Assembly (NCBI RefSeq): GCF_019649055.1
Contig: NW_026570223.1
Location: 248,001 to 312,000, forward strand
Direction: 5' to 3'
Source: Paramacrobiotus metropolitanus
Lineage: Eukaryota > Tardigrada > Eutardigrada > Parachela > Macrobiotidae
DNA: 64,000 nucleotides
The notes under the pieces were generated by a model. That model was not told the origin of the DNA. It searched no databases and was given only the letters and a program-made list of their open reading frames with translations. Position numbers and translations under genes: made by a program. This document shows, one piece after another, positions 12,344 through 23,974 of this stretch. Positions within the stretch are counted from its first letter, which is position 1. Every line of letters starts with the position of its first letter.

Positions 12344-12453
12344 TAATATGATTTTTGACGGCACGCAGCTGAGCGATAACGTTACCTTATCGGACTGCGG
12401 TATTACCACGAAGGCTACTCCTATCTTCTCCTGAGACTGAAGAGCGGATGATG
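12344..12453 (+). pseudogene. 3'-end relic of BTB/Ub exon 3 at duplication junction
   Basis: The sequence matches the last 110 bp of exon 3 of copy 1 ([20 protein letters not shown], ending in an AGCGGATGATGG context like copy 1). It starts abruptly after a GTCGACCGG that belongs to the 5' flank of the SDR gene. At 31,160 the same SDR flank continues into different sequence. It is therefore the breakpoint fragment of a tandem duplication and has no promoter or start of its own. Confidence 0.88.
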
Positions 12454-13599
12454 GTAAATAAAGAGCACTATGAAGCGTCAGCACGAGGTTGGAACCAGCG
12501 GTTACATTTGTGAGGTTGGGATTATTTTCTATCAATTTTTTTGCGCAGGTTTGCACTGATGCTGCTTTTTGCCCGTTTTAAATTTCTCTCTGTAAATTGC
12601 TGAAGGATTCGCATTCGTTTCCGGAGGGAAGTTTTATGGATTCCAGTTTTTACGTTTATGGCATAATGCAATTCAGTGGCGTCGTGTATAACCACGAGAT
12701 TGTTACCGATGTCTTTGTCACAACGTGTTGGGTTGTAAAGCAGTATAAAACGTTGATAAAATGAAAACGCATTATGTAATTATGAAATTGTGATAGCAGC
12801 TTTTTTGTTCTGCCTCGACGACTCTGTTCTTAACTTCTTACTGATTCTTGGCTCGTCCTCTTACTTTTGTGGTCAAGGGTGAATCACGGGCATGCTTAAT
12901 TATAATCCTTTATGAGGAAAATAGAACTTGTACATTATTCAAAAATTACTTACATACTTTCATTCCTTGTCTTGAATTAACAAGGTATGTTGCACTGTTG
13001 CAGAGCGCCAGTGTACAATTTGAAGCACTTCCCGCTGCTGTGATAGCCTGGTTGTGCCGCCATGCATGTGGATTCGTTTATACCGAATCTTTGCTTTTTG
13101 CTCTCTCAAAACGAGCTTGAGCCGACGATGCGAAATGAAAGGCCAAGCATAAGGTCAAGCAAAAAGAAAGATTACGTAAAACTGTACCCCATATTTCCGG
13201 TTGGGTTGGATGGATGAAAATCGTAAGTAATGAAAGCCCGTACGTGATCAGATCCTCTAACCGCCGCCCGATGGAGACAAGCGTCTGATCTCACTCTTGA
13301 TTTCAAGCGTCTGATCTCACTCTTGATTTTGCGCTGCGTACTCACAAGTCACAATCAGTATAGGCGCTAAATCATTTCACGAGCGATATTTCTAGACTTC
13401 TACCCTGATGCCAACAATTCACCAAGCAACACCATCCTTAATTTTTTACTTGCTGGTTCAAGTTTCACGCGCTTTCACGAGAGTGGGAATCCGTTGAGGC
13501 CTGTTACCCTTGTCACAGCGCATTGTGACGAAACGGGGGACTGTATCTGTGACTGTAAGCAGGCCTACCTGCATCTGCGGGACTTTTAACCGTAAGTTG
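12454..13599. other. Duplicate of the copy 1 - copy 2 spacer
   Basis: No gene seen. It aligns with 2,700-4,000 but lacks the two inverted repeats found there. The last 60 bp before the Helitron-like insertion (GGGGACTGTATCTGTGACTG...) match the upstream region of copy 2. A 24-bp direct repeat (CAAGCGTCTGATCTCACTC...) lies at about 13,279-13,330. Confidence 0.55.
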
Positions 13600-16035
13600 T
13601 CGACCGAAGCGTAGCGAAGGTCTTCTATGTTCAAGGATAATGAAAAATGTGGTGTCTGTGCGTCGGTCACCGCCACCAAATGCACATATGCGCGGCGGTA
13701 TGTGATACCTGACGCACATATGCACGCTGGCCGTATATACTCAAGGCAAATGTAATTCATGGTGTCTGTGCGTCGGTCACCGCCATCAAATGCACATATG
13801 CTCGGTGGTATGTGTTACCTGACGGCGTCAGGTAACACTGCTGACGCACATATGCACGATGCTGACGCACATATGCACGCTGGCCGTATATACTCAAGGC
13901 AAATGTAATTCATGGTGTCTGTGCGTCGGTCACCGCCATCAAATGCACATATGCGCGGTGGTATGTGTTACCTGATGCACATATGCACGCTGGCCGTATA
14001 TACTCAAGGCGAATGTAATTCATGGTGTCTGTGCGTCGGTCACCGAAACCAAATGCACATATGCGCGGTGGTATGTGTTACCTGACGCACATATGCACGA
14101 TGGCCGTATATACTCAAGGCAAATGTAATTCATGGTGTCTGTGCGTCGGTCACCGCCACCAAATGCACATATGCGCGTTGGTATGTGTTACCTGACGCAC
14201 ATATGCACGCTGGCCGTATATACTCAAGACAAATGTAATTCATGGTGTCTGTGCGTCGGTCACCGCCACCAAATGCACATATGCGCGGCGGTATGTGTTA
14301 CCTGACGCACATATGCACGATGGCCGTATATACTCAAGGCAAATGTAATTCATGGTGTCTGTGCGTCGGTCACCGCCACCAAATGCACATATGCGCGTTG
14401 GTATGTGTTACCTGACGCACATATGCACGCTGGCCGTATATACTCAAGGCGAATGTAATTCATGGTGTCTGTGCGTCGGTCACCGAAACCAAATGCACAT
14501 ATGCGCGGTGGTATGTGTTACCTGACGCACATATGCACGATGGCCGTATATACTCAAGGCAAATGTAATTCATGGTGTCTGTGCGTCGGTCACCGCCATC
14601 AAATGCACATATGCGCGTTGGTATGTGTTACCTGACGCACATATGCACGCTGGCCGTATATACTCAAGACAAATGTAATTCATGGTGTCTGTGCGTCGGT
14701 CACCGCCACCAAATGCACATATGCGCGGCGGTATGTGTTACCTGACGCACATATGCACGCTGGCCGAATATACTCAAGGCAAATGTAATTCATGGTGTCT
14801 GTGCGTCGGTCACCGCCACCAAATGCACATACGAGCGGTGGTATGTGTTATTTGACGCACATATGCACGCTGGCCGTATATACTGTACTCGCGGCACATG
14901 TAACTCGTGGTGTCTGTACGTCGGTCACCACCGCGAAAGGCAAATATGCATGGTGATGTTTGCAGGCCGGATGCGCACATATACACTTTAGCCGTATGCA
15001 TTGGCCGGTGGTCATCTCCCCGATATGATCAAAAGATTACTTATTGCTTTTCCTTTTATGTAAAAATGGCAAAAGAGCGCTACAAAAGCGTCTAAGATTG
15101 CGTTTTGCAATTCACAAGCGACGAGTTTCGTTATCAATAATGGAATCATTAGTCGATGGTGACAGGGACAATATACCGTTTGTCTGCTGAAAATTTTTGA
15201 ATTAGTCTCCTAGCTGGGTGTTGCAGACGCTGTCCAGTAGACCAGTACCATAATACGGCTGCCTTACACTCCTCTCATGAGTTATGTCACCCACTTCGGC
15301 CTCATGACATTTGCGCAACCTAACAAAACCAAGAAACCGGAGAATACGTCACTCGACCGACCGGCAATCGTGCATTTCCATTTCCTCACAGGCATTTTTG
15401 ATGTGCCTCAAAATAGCAAACACAATAAACCCGTGCACTTAAAACCAAAACCAATTAATATTCCGGTATTAAGGAGTTCCACCTAGAAAGTTGTCTAATT
15501 AGAATCGTAATAGGTCAGCATTGCTCGGCGCAATTTCGTGGAAATGGTAATCCTCCGGCTAGGTTGGTGTCACCAGTTTTTTGACATGATGGACCTATTC
15601 TTGGATTCTGCTTTTCAGTCTTGGCGTTTTATAAACCGCCACGATCGTTAACAAATCCAACACTTTACACCGTATTCAGAAGATAATTCTACCATTGACT
15701 ACTCTGCATATGTACATATTGTGGCAGCGACCTCCCATAGCTCTGCATGAACCGGCATAAATTATTCCACAAGGGCAGAAGAAATTAAGATTTTTTACAA
15801 TTTCAAAACATGTATTGAAAACATTCACTTACCTGCAAAATTTTACATAAATGCCTACCGGGGCAAAAGGCCGAGATTTCACTTGTCACTCTACTAAAAA
15901 TTCTACCAAACGGGGTGAGATTATTAAATAATCGAGGAGGATTGCCTACAGAAAAAGGGTTGCCAATCACTCTACGCATAGTCCTGTTACGCTTCGGTCT
16001 TGCAGTGCCCGCAAATAGCGAGTGCACTTTCCTAG
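13600..16035 (+). mobile_element. Helitron/Helentron-like non-autonomous element, family 2, copy 2
   Basis: It is 2,436 bp with the same termini as copy 1 (TCGACCGAAG...CACTTTCCTAG) and almost identical sequence. The 439-bp length difference equals four 110-bp minisatellite units. The non-repetitive 3' kilobase differs only by scattered single bases, mainly in homopolymers, so the transposition was recent. It ends 124 bp before the start codon of the intact BTB/Ub copy at 16,160, in what should be that gene's promoter. It encodes no transposase, so it would need a helper. Confidence 0.68.
13648..14995. repeat. 110-bp minisatellite inside family-2 element (about 11-12 units)
   Basis: Same unit as at 9,563-10,462, including the enlarged inverted unit near 13,820-13,870. 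Four consecutive units are extra relative to copy 1. They repeat the neighbouring GATGGCC/GAATG variants in the same order, which points to unequal exchange or replication slippage of a multi-unit block. Confidence 0.92.
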
Positions 16036-16159
16036 TATTGTAAGTTTGTAACCGGTCCGCAAGCTGTATCGATGGAATCGTGCAGTCTGACTACAGCCGT
16101 CTCTAAAATTGTGTCCTTCCAATTTCTTGTTTGTTCGATTAGTTGCTGAGCGCTACAAC

Positions 16160-19100
16160 ATGGACGGCAAGGGGACGAAGAGAAAATTGGATGTTTTTGA
16201 GGATGATTACTCCATCACGCATTCGACGGAGAACGTCGACGGCCTGGATGAGCGGAGCGTCAGCCGCCATGTCTCCATTCAACCGTTCCCGGAAGTCGAC
16301 GACGACAGCACAACCGCACCGTCCTCTTCCCTATTGAATGAACAGCTACAGCTGGAAACAGGATTTTTAGAAGCGCTTACCCATTGCCAGCTCGCTCAAA
16401 TGGACGCGAAGGATGACAGGGTGATGGGTTTCTTGACGTGCCGTGCCATGTACCATTTTCAAATGGATTTAGAAGATCTGCAGTCCGGGAAGTGGAACGA
16501 TTTTGGCCAGGGGAAACTGCAGCGCGTACGGGTGTCACAGACTGGCCACGAAATTTCTCCATTGCCAGCGTGGCTGGAGAACGGCGTTGGACTGCACGTG
16601 TTCTGTAAGTGATCACTTTATGGCTTATGTCGTACGTAGTGTGATGCGCCTGTCTGTTGCGACCACATCCGAATGTGAAACGTCTGAACTAGTTGCGTCT
16701 AGTGACGAGTCGCATGATAGTTGAATCTACGGCTGGATTTGGCTGCAGCTAATATCTCTTTAAACAGACTACGATTAGCACTGTTGACTGTTGAGGGACT
16801 GGTGTTGTACACTTCTAATTGTGGTTCTGTTAAGTACTAGGTAAGTATTCAACTGACATACTGAGATGCTACTTGTGCTTTGCAGTTCAGACCAAGGTGG
16901 CGACAAACCGACCGCACGCCTCCGGCAAAAAGTCTAAGCGTGGTTTTGAGATTCCATGGCACGCCAAGATCCAAATGGAACAAGTTCCGGACGAGTGCAT
17001 CCTGACGGAGGTGCAGTTGGCGTTCATTAATCCGGACGAGCGTGGAAGCCCTACCGTCCAGGTGACAATGGCGGCCTCCCGTGCCAACGACATGAACTTC
17101 GTCAACAACATACTGAAGGAAATCAACGGTTAGAGTCAAACTGAGGTTGAAATCTGAGACATTTTTAGCGTTTTTAAATGCCTTACAATTTACCGGGTGG
17201 CTGAGCAAAATGGCGGTCTGATTCAAGATGATGCGCTGGATCCGTCTGTTGCTTGATTGACGTCGTCTTAGGTTCATTCGAAAGAGTAACGCTTTTAACA
17301 TAAAACAGTTAAGTGCAGCTAAGATTTTCCTAAGTCTGGACGTTTTTTAAGATTTTTTTGAAAAACTGGGTGGGTTTAGAGGCTGTCCTGGAAGGGAAAA
17401 TTTGAAAATACCCATTTCTCAACCAAAAATTGCTGCTAATCAGCTAAGTAGAAAACTTTTTTTCGGGTTACTGTTTCGGATAGAGGGGTTCTTCCTTGTT
17501 TTTTACTGTATGGCACTGCAATATTCTAGCAACGGTGTTCGGCCAGCACACGGAATAACTGAGACTCTGCACGAGTAATTCTCATGAAATCCGCAGGAAG
17601 GATTTTTGAAATCGAATTCTTGATCAACGCTTCGAAAAGTTGTCTGGTTCAATCTTGTTTCTGGAAAGGCAATGTGTTAACTACATTTTGAAATAAAACC
17701 CGACATTTCTTGTTGCTTCTTTACACGCAGCCAGAAATTTTAACGAAAAATGGTCATAAAAATCAAATTAAAAACCGGCATTTTTTGGGAAAGTCACAAA
17801 GTGCGCTGACCGCATAACTCGTCCAGCGCATGCAATATGTCAACAACTGCTTTTTTATTGAAAGAAGGTGTGTTTCTCTAAACAGAGCCGGCAAAGATAT
17901 TCAAAAAGTCCAAACTGAAAAGAAGTGCCACGAGATTCTAAGTTTGGAGAGCTGGGACACGAAAAATTTGCACACGACCTTGGTTTGCGCCACTGCAAGC
18001 GATCACGGCTTACGCTTTCCAAAAACGTTTTGTTGATTCTGATAGCCAATAAAATTCTCTATCAAACGAGTCTTAACAATTTACAGTCTGACCACAGGTT
18101 CACGAGAAACAAACTGAATAATTAGACCGCCATTTTTTTCAGCCACCCGGTAGCTATCAAAAAGCCTGGTTTATTATTTTACCCATTGGTTTTCATCAAA
18201 TCTCTCTTTAATCGCGGGTTTTTTCGCTTAATTTTTGGGGCAGTACATATTGATTTGCGTATTTAAAGAACTGATTTGCAAATGTAAATGACTTCCTTCC
18301 ACTTGAAGGACGCGTAGGTCTGTTGCATTCTGAAATGACTTTAATGCAATGCTGGAAATGATGACTGTTTAATTTGGACCCTATCCTAGGCCAGACATAT
18401 TCCGAATGCTGCCAGGAGCTGGGCATCTTCCGCCAAGCCTACTGTTTTGTCACCATGCGTGTGCCGCTGCTGCGCTTCATATCGGAACTGCTGCAAAAAT
18501 TCCGGCAGACCATTCCGAACTGTCCCCGGGCGGACGAAATTATCTTGGCAGGAATAGATAATGTAGTCCTCAAAACGCGACAGGGTAAAGTGGAGACAAA
18601 TCGGCAGATCCTGGTTGGCTTCTCTCCAACGACGCGTGCCCTCTTCGCAGCGGGAAAACACGGAAAAGTCAGTTCTTTCGAACTTGACTACAGTAAGGCG
18701 GCTGTTGTGACCGTGATCGGCGCGGCTGTGCATAAACACGAATCTCTACTAATTGATCCACGCCGAGCCACTCCGTTCTTTCTGTACGAGGCCATGAAGT
18801 TGGCGTTGAGTTGGGAGATTCCGCATCTGACACTGTGGACGCAGGTAGCGTTTGTGGAGCGTTTATGCCATCCGGTTGTCAATCTAGAGCAGGTTCCCGT
18901 TCTGGATGCTGTCCAGGTCATTCTCGACCACGCAGATCCCCAGGAGGTTGGCAGTCGGATGATTGTGTGTGCACTGGTTAGTGTGCTGCGCATCTTGCAT
19001 TCACCGACCGCGTCTTGGACGCTGGACGAGCTGCAACAGTTGATTGCACCGAAGCCGGCATTGTGGGAGTATGTTCTTCAGCCTACGCGGTTGGCGCCGG

Positions 19101-19333
19101 ATAGCAGCATTTTCATTAAGACTTTGACTGGCAAGGTCTTCACGGTCGTGGTTAATCTGGCCTATTGGGTTTACCAGATGAAATGCTGTATCCAGGAGAA
19201 AGAAGGGATTCCCATGGATCAGCAGCGGATTATATTTGCCGACAAACAGCTGAGCGACAATGTTACCTTAGCGGATTACGGTATTAAAACGCGGACTACA
19301 GTGCATCTTGTCTTGAGAATGCGGGGATGCTGA
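16160..19333 (+). CDS. BTB-like + ubiquitin-like fusion protein, copy 4 (intact)
   Basis: Exons 16160-16604, 16886-17128 and 18390-19333 (445 + 243 + 944 nt = 544 codons, 543 residues) have matching phases: the codon across intron 1 is T|TT and across intron 2 is G|GC. I chose the start [12 protein letters not shown] because every copy shares it; an upstream in-frame ATG at 16,109 lies close to the transposon. The unrecognised N-terminal domain occupies about residues 1-230. A BTB-like segment begins near 284 ([15 protein letters not shown]), followed by helices up to about 465. A ubiquitin-like domain fills 469-543 ([36 protein letters not shown]). The lysine equivalent to ubiquitin K48 is kept. 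The end is RMRGC instead of RLRGG. Intron 2 carries a MITE. It is the block-B counterpart of the gene at 4,074. Confidence 0.83.
17193..18150. mobile_element. TA-flanked MITE with about 28-bp terminal inverted repeats
   Basis: The termini are CCGGGTGGCTGA...ATGGCGGTCT on the left and the reverse complement (AGACCGCCAT...CAGCCACCCGG) on the right, with TA on each side at 17191-17192 and 18151-18152. The same intron of the copy at 4,074 reads ATTTAGCTAT with no insert, an empty site that fits a TA target. No transposase frame is present across its 958 bp. The TA target suggests Tc1/mariner mobilisation; that assignment is inferred. Confidence 0.8.
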
Positions 19334-20622
19334 ACATGTGCACCGCTATTCAGGATGGAATCAGACTGGAACTGCGGGTGTCACCTGTAATGGGTAGTAA
19401 TTCTTTTAACTTCTTTGTGGTTGTGCAGCATTTTCGTGTTTTATCTACAGTATAAAATTTGTCTTTTGAAATTTACTTGATATTACCTTCGTTTTGTTTC
19501 TGAAGTGGATTTTAATGGATAATTTGTTTGTGTACTTTTCATATAGTTCTGTACTTAATTTATCTACATAGTTTTGCACGATCGCTTTTAGTTTCCTCTT
19601 CTGCCTTTATAAAGCCATGAATTTTTCAAATTTACTTCGGGATTTTGCATTTGATTCCTCAGTAGAGGTTATGGCTGATGAATTACAAATTATTATGTGT
19701 GTCAGTTGTCACCAGTTTGACTGAGTCAGACTGACATAATTATGACTTCGCGTTAAAGTAATCGTTTGGTCGGTGGAACCCTGGATGACAAGTACTTGGC
19801 CTGGAAGGTTACTATGAGTAGAAGTACTCGTACAATGTAGAAGTGTCTATACCAAACGATTCGTTTGGGATGGTTATAAACTGTAAAGGCAGTATTACTA
19901 GCATCTGTTAGCGTCAACATTGAAAAGATGAGGAATGTACCGCGTTATAATAATTATGTCCTTAATAATACCTATATCGATCGCTATATGCACAAAATAA
20001 TTATTGTGGTAGCTTTGTTGTTGCTGCGTGCATCACCGGTTCACGTTCCTGCAGAATATTAATATCTATATCTACGTATAATTTATTTGGTTCCATAAAA
20101 CCACACGTATTGTACACACACCACACATGTTGTATAAGCTTGTTTCCCTCACTGCTTCGTTCCAAATTTCCAATCACTTTAGGCCAAGCTGTCGTCGAAT
20201 TTCAGTGGTTCTATTTTTCCATCTTTGTTTTAATCGAACATGTTGAAGCGGGTTTGTAGAGCGCAGGTGTTTATTTTCAGAGCAGTCTGGGATGTTTAGA
20301 TACTTACATGCTGCCGTCGTGACTGGTGTCCAGAGCAACAAACATCCGGCCGGCTACCATTATATTATTATTGTACTGCCGCTTGCGCCGACAGCTTTTC
20401 CTCGCGCTTGTTCACAAAAATCCCAGAGTTTGTTACCGTACTACATTATTAAATATACCGTAATATGAGTGTATCTGTACGGACTTACTACTACCAATTT
20501 GCCGCATGAGGTAAGGTTGTGGAGTATAGATACAATCGGATTTTTTTTCGCAACCTGACTTTGACTGAGCCTAGACTATCTGCTTAAGGGACGCTTTTCC
20601 ACTTAAAACCTAAAGTTTCTTA
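19334..20622. other. Spacer after BTB/Ub copy 4
   Basis: No gene seen. The first 350 bp resemble 6,553-6,900. The rest is AT-rich with several GTAC/TACA microrepeats and no convincing open frame. Confidence 0.5.
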
Positions 20623-21897
20623 CCAGGGCACATAGGGGTCCTCCAAATTCAGAAAAATTTCATATTTTGTAAAATGGTAGTACACTATCGTAGTATGCTT
20701 AAAAAAATATTTCCATCTGCCATGGTCGTGGCCAGACAGCGTTTAAAAGTTTGCATATTATCACATGCTATGCAATGCAGTGACTCAGTGAGTGGAGTAT
20801 GGAGTTATTCGTAATTAGTTTTATAGTGAATTTTTACTGTAGCACCGTGAACTTTTGCAGCTGTCCACTGGTGATTTAAACGATGCCCACGTGCGGCGGC
20901 TCGTGTCATTGCTGCCTGAGTATACATTTTCGAAAATTTTTTATCAGTTAGTATGTATTGTATGTAGTAAACCGTGCAAAAATCTTCTTTTACTAATAAG
21001 CAGATACGTACTGTATTCGCTCGCACATCTTGAACCACAGAGTGTGTGTACGGGAAAAACGCGCATTCAATATACACACTCTAACCGGGCCAATTAAACG
21101 CGCGATTCGCGATTTGATAAATTTCTGATGTCTTACAACATCTGGACTGTAGAACTTCTTGAATAATGAAAAAAATTAGAGCTCTAACAATTTTTATCAT
21201 GTTTATGCTGAAAGCATCCATTAACACACAGCTTTGGCTTAAGCACGAGTTGCAAATTGATTTGTTGTGGTTTTTGGGGTGCCCCTGGAGGGGGAGGGTA
21301 CGTTCCGCGTCAACATTCTCGATGGTGATGAACCACAGAACAATTCGAGCTTTCAGCTACAGAACCTTTTTTTTCCAGAGTGAATTGCCATTTAAATGAA
21401 AAGTCTTGATTTATTAAACCAATTCACAAGAAGAACTGTTCATCGTGAAACCAAATGAGCAATATTTCGTAGTCGTGCATTTTGCCCGGTTAGAGTGTGT
21501 ATATTGAATGCGTGTTTTTCCCGTACACACACTCTGTGGTTCAAGATGTGCGAGCGAATACAGTACTCGTACTGCACTTCATAAAAGATTTTCGAAATTT
21601 TTTTTAGGCAGCAGTGACACGAGCCGCCGCACGTGGTCTTCGTTTACATCACCACTCGACAAATGCAAAAGTTCACGGTGCTACAGTATAAATTCAATAT
21701 AAAACTAACTACGAATAACTCCACTCACTGCATTGCATAGTATGTATGTGATAATATGTGAACTTTTAAATGCTGTCTGGCCACGCCCCCTTGACCATGG
21801 CAGATGAAAATATTTTTTTAAGCATACTACGATAGTATGCTACCATTTCACAAAATATGAAATTTTTCTGAATTTGGAGGACCCCTATGTGCCCTGG
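20623..21897. mobile_element. Foldback element with about 470-bp arms and TTA flanks
   Basis: The left end CCAGGGCACATAGGGGTCC is mirrored by GGACCCCTATGTGCCCTGG at the right end. Inverted similarity runs inward for about 470 bp with small gaps, to an ACACTCTAACCGGGCC motif facing GCCCGGTTAGAGTGT. The 390-bp centre is unrelated to the arms. TTA occurs on both sides (20620-20622 and 21898-21900), as expected for a 3-bp TWA duplication of PIF/Harbinger type. No transposase is encoded, so the superfamily is tentative. Confidence 0.75.
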
Positions 21898-21900
21898 TTA

Positions 21901-22572
21901 GATTCCTTTAATTTCGTAACATCCTTAGGTTTCTTAGAAGTTTAGAACCTAGAATAAGGTGCGGCAAAATAATTCACTGCATATTCGTAAGTAGTACTTA
22001 GTAAACAGTAACCACTAAAAACTAAAAACGCACGGCATATCCAGGATCTTGGCTATTATTCGTTAAAACTTACGAGTAGACGCACATTACAGTAACATAC
22101 GTACGTACATTTCGTTTATATGTTTAATATACTCATACCGTTAAAGTACGGATCTGTGCGCTTTATAACTTTATATCGTATATGGCGGGCTCTTTTTGCG
22201 TGCGACTACAATCTATAGAAATATCCGCTCGGGCGATGCGCTGGCCACAGAGTTATGCAACTCCTAACGGGTTTGAGCTTGGATAAATAATTTTAGCTTT
22301 CAGCAATCAGGTGACAGAAACATCAATAATTATGACCTGTAGATAGAAATACACTTACTTCGAGCTGATAATACCATCATCATTTCCTAATTATTTTCAT
22401 TGCTGGCTCAGATTTAACGATCGTCCTTTCATTTCACGGGGATCTGATTTTCGGGTAAGATGTGAGCGTATGAAAAATCGCGACGGAGTTGTGCAGCTCT
22501 TTTACAACCGTTTGTGTGTGAGCGTGTTCGTCTAATTTCTTGATTTGTTACGTTAGTCGACGAACGATAAGA
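21901..22572. other. 5' flank of BTB/Ub copy 5
   Basis: No gene seen. From about 22,270 it aligns with 7,240-7,584, the flank of copy 3, including a CATTGCTGGCTCAGATT stretch. Confidence 0.5.
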
Positions 22573-23771
22573 ATGGACGGCGACGGCAAGGGAACGAAGA
22601 GAAAACTGAATGTCGTGGAGAACGATTACTCGATCCGCCATTCGACGGAGAACGCCCGTGACTTGGACCAGCATGGCCGCAGTTACTCCGTTCGATCGTT
22701 CTCGGAACTCGGCGGCGTACACGCACAGCCCTCCGCCCGCCTGACTGAATAGCGACAGCTGGAAAGAGGATTTTTGGAACTGCTGACCCATTGTCAACTG
22801 GCCAACATAAACGCGACGGATGACAATGAGATGGGTCTCCTGACGTGCCGCGCCATGTATACCTTCCAGATGGATTTGCAGAAGTTGAAGACCGCGGCGT
22901 GGAATGACTATCGTCTGGGGAAACTGCAGCGAGTGCGGGTGAAGTGGACCGGCCACGAAATCACCCCATTGCCAGCGTGGTTGGAAAACGGCGTTGGATT
23001 GCAAGTGTTCTGTAAGTGACCTTTCGTATATCGTCGTGTGATGCGCCTGTCCGTGATTTAGTTGAGTTGAGTCGCATTCTAATTGAGTCTATGAGTAGAA
23101 ATTTCCGCAGCCTACCTCCTTGGCCTTTTTCAGCAAATTGCGCCTAGCAATTTTGACTGATGAGGGACTGTTGTTCAATGTTCCTTTTGGGTTCTGCTAT
23201 ACAGTTGAAGTGCTGCAGTCAGCAATGTTACTGATGCTTTGCAAATTGCAGTTCAGAAGAAGGTGGCGACAAAACGACCACACTCTTCCGGTAAAAAGTC
23301 TAAGCGAGGTTTTGAGATTCCATGGCAGGCCAAGATCCAGTTGGAGCAAATCCCGGACAAATGCATCTTGACGGAGGTGCAGCTGGCGTTCATTAATCCG
23401 GATGGTCACGGCAGCCCGGCTGTTCAGGTGAAATTGGCGGACACCCGTGCCACCAACATGGACTTCATCAATAACATACTGAAGGAAATCAACGGTCAGA
23501 ATGAAAGCTACGCTTGGAAATCAAACAAGTTTTGGCCGTTTTGAGAATCTTTTAAAATTTGCATTAAAATGTATATGAAGCCTAAGAAATGCTACTATTT
23601 GCCAGTTGCCTCTTGTCCAATCTCCCACGAATTTCCTTGCCTAAAACTGGAATAATACAAATTTGTTGAAACTTGAAGTATACTTAAAAAAATCAAATTT
23701 GTTTTCATCAAGCGAGCGAGCGAGCGTTTTTAATCTGCGGTGCGACATGCGGAGAGCTGGGTCCCCGGGGT

Positions 23772-23847
23772 CCAGGGGCGAAGCCCCTGGCCGGGGTTTG
23801 GGGCGGAGCCCCAACAAGCAGGGGGTGCGGGGGGCGCAGCCCCCCGC
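23772..23847. other. Three consecutive hairpins with GNA triloops
   Basis: Three perfect stems follow one another: 23772-23790 (CCAGGGGC, loop GAA), 23798-23814 (TTGGGGC, loop GGA) and 23827-23847 (GCGGGGGGC, loop GCA). Each loop is closed by C-G. The d(GCGAAGC) class of C-GNA-G mini-hairpin is known to be unusually stable in DNA. The same three occur in copy B. Their position at the 5' end of an element presumed to move by rolling circle suggests a structural role, which is inference. Confidence 0.85.
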
Positions 23848-23974
23848 TGAAGCAGTTGAGAAGGTAGTAAAAAAATCGAAAAACTAACCGGGTTAGTTTT
23901 GACGGACCTAGTGCAGTAAATGCATATGAGATCGTAAATTTGGACCCGGTACACTCATACAGACCGGCCCGGGT

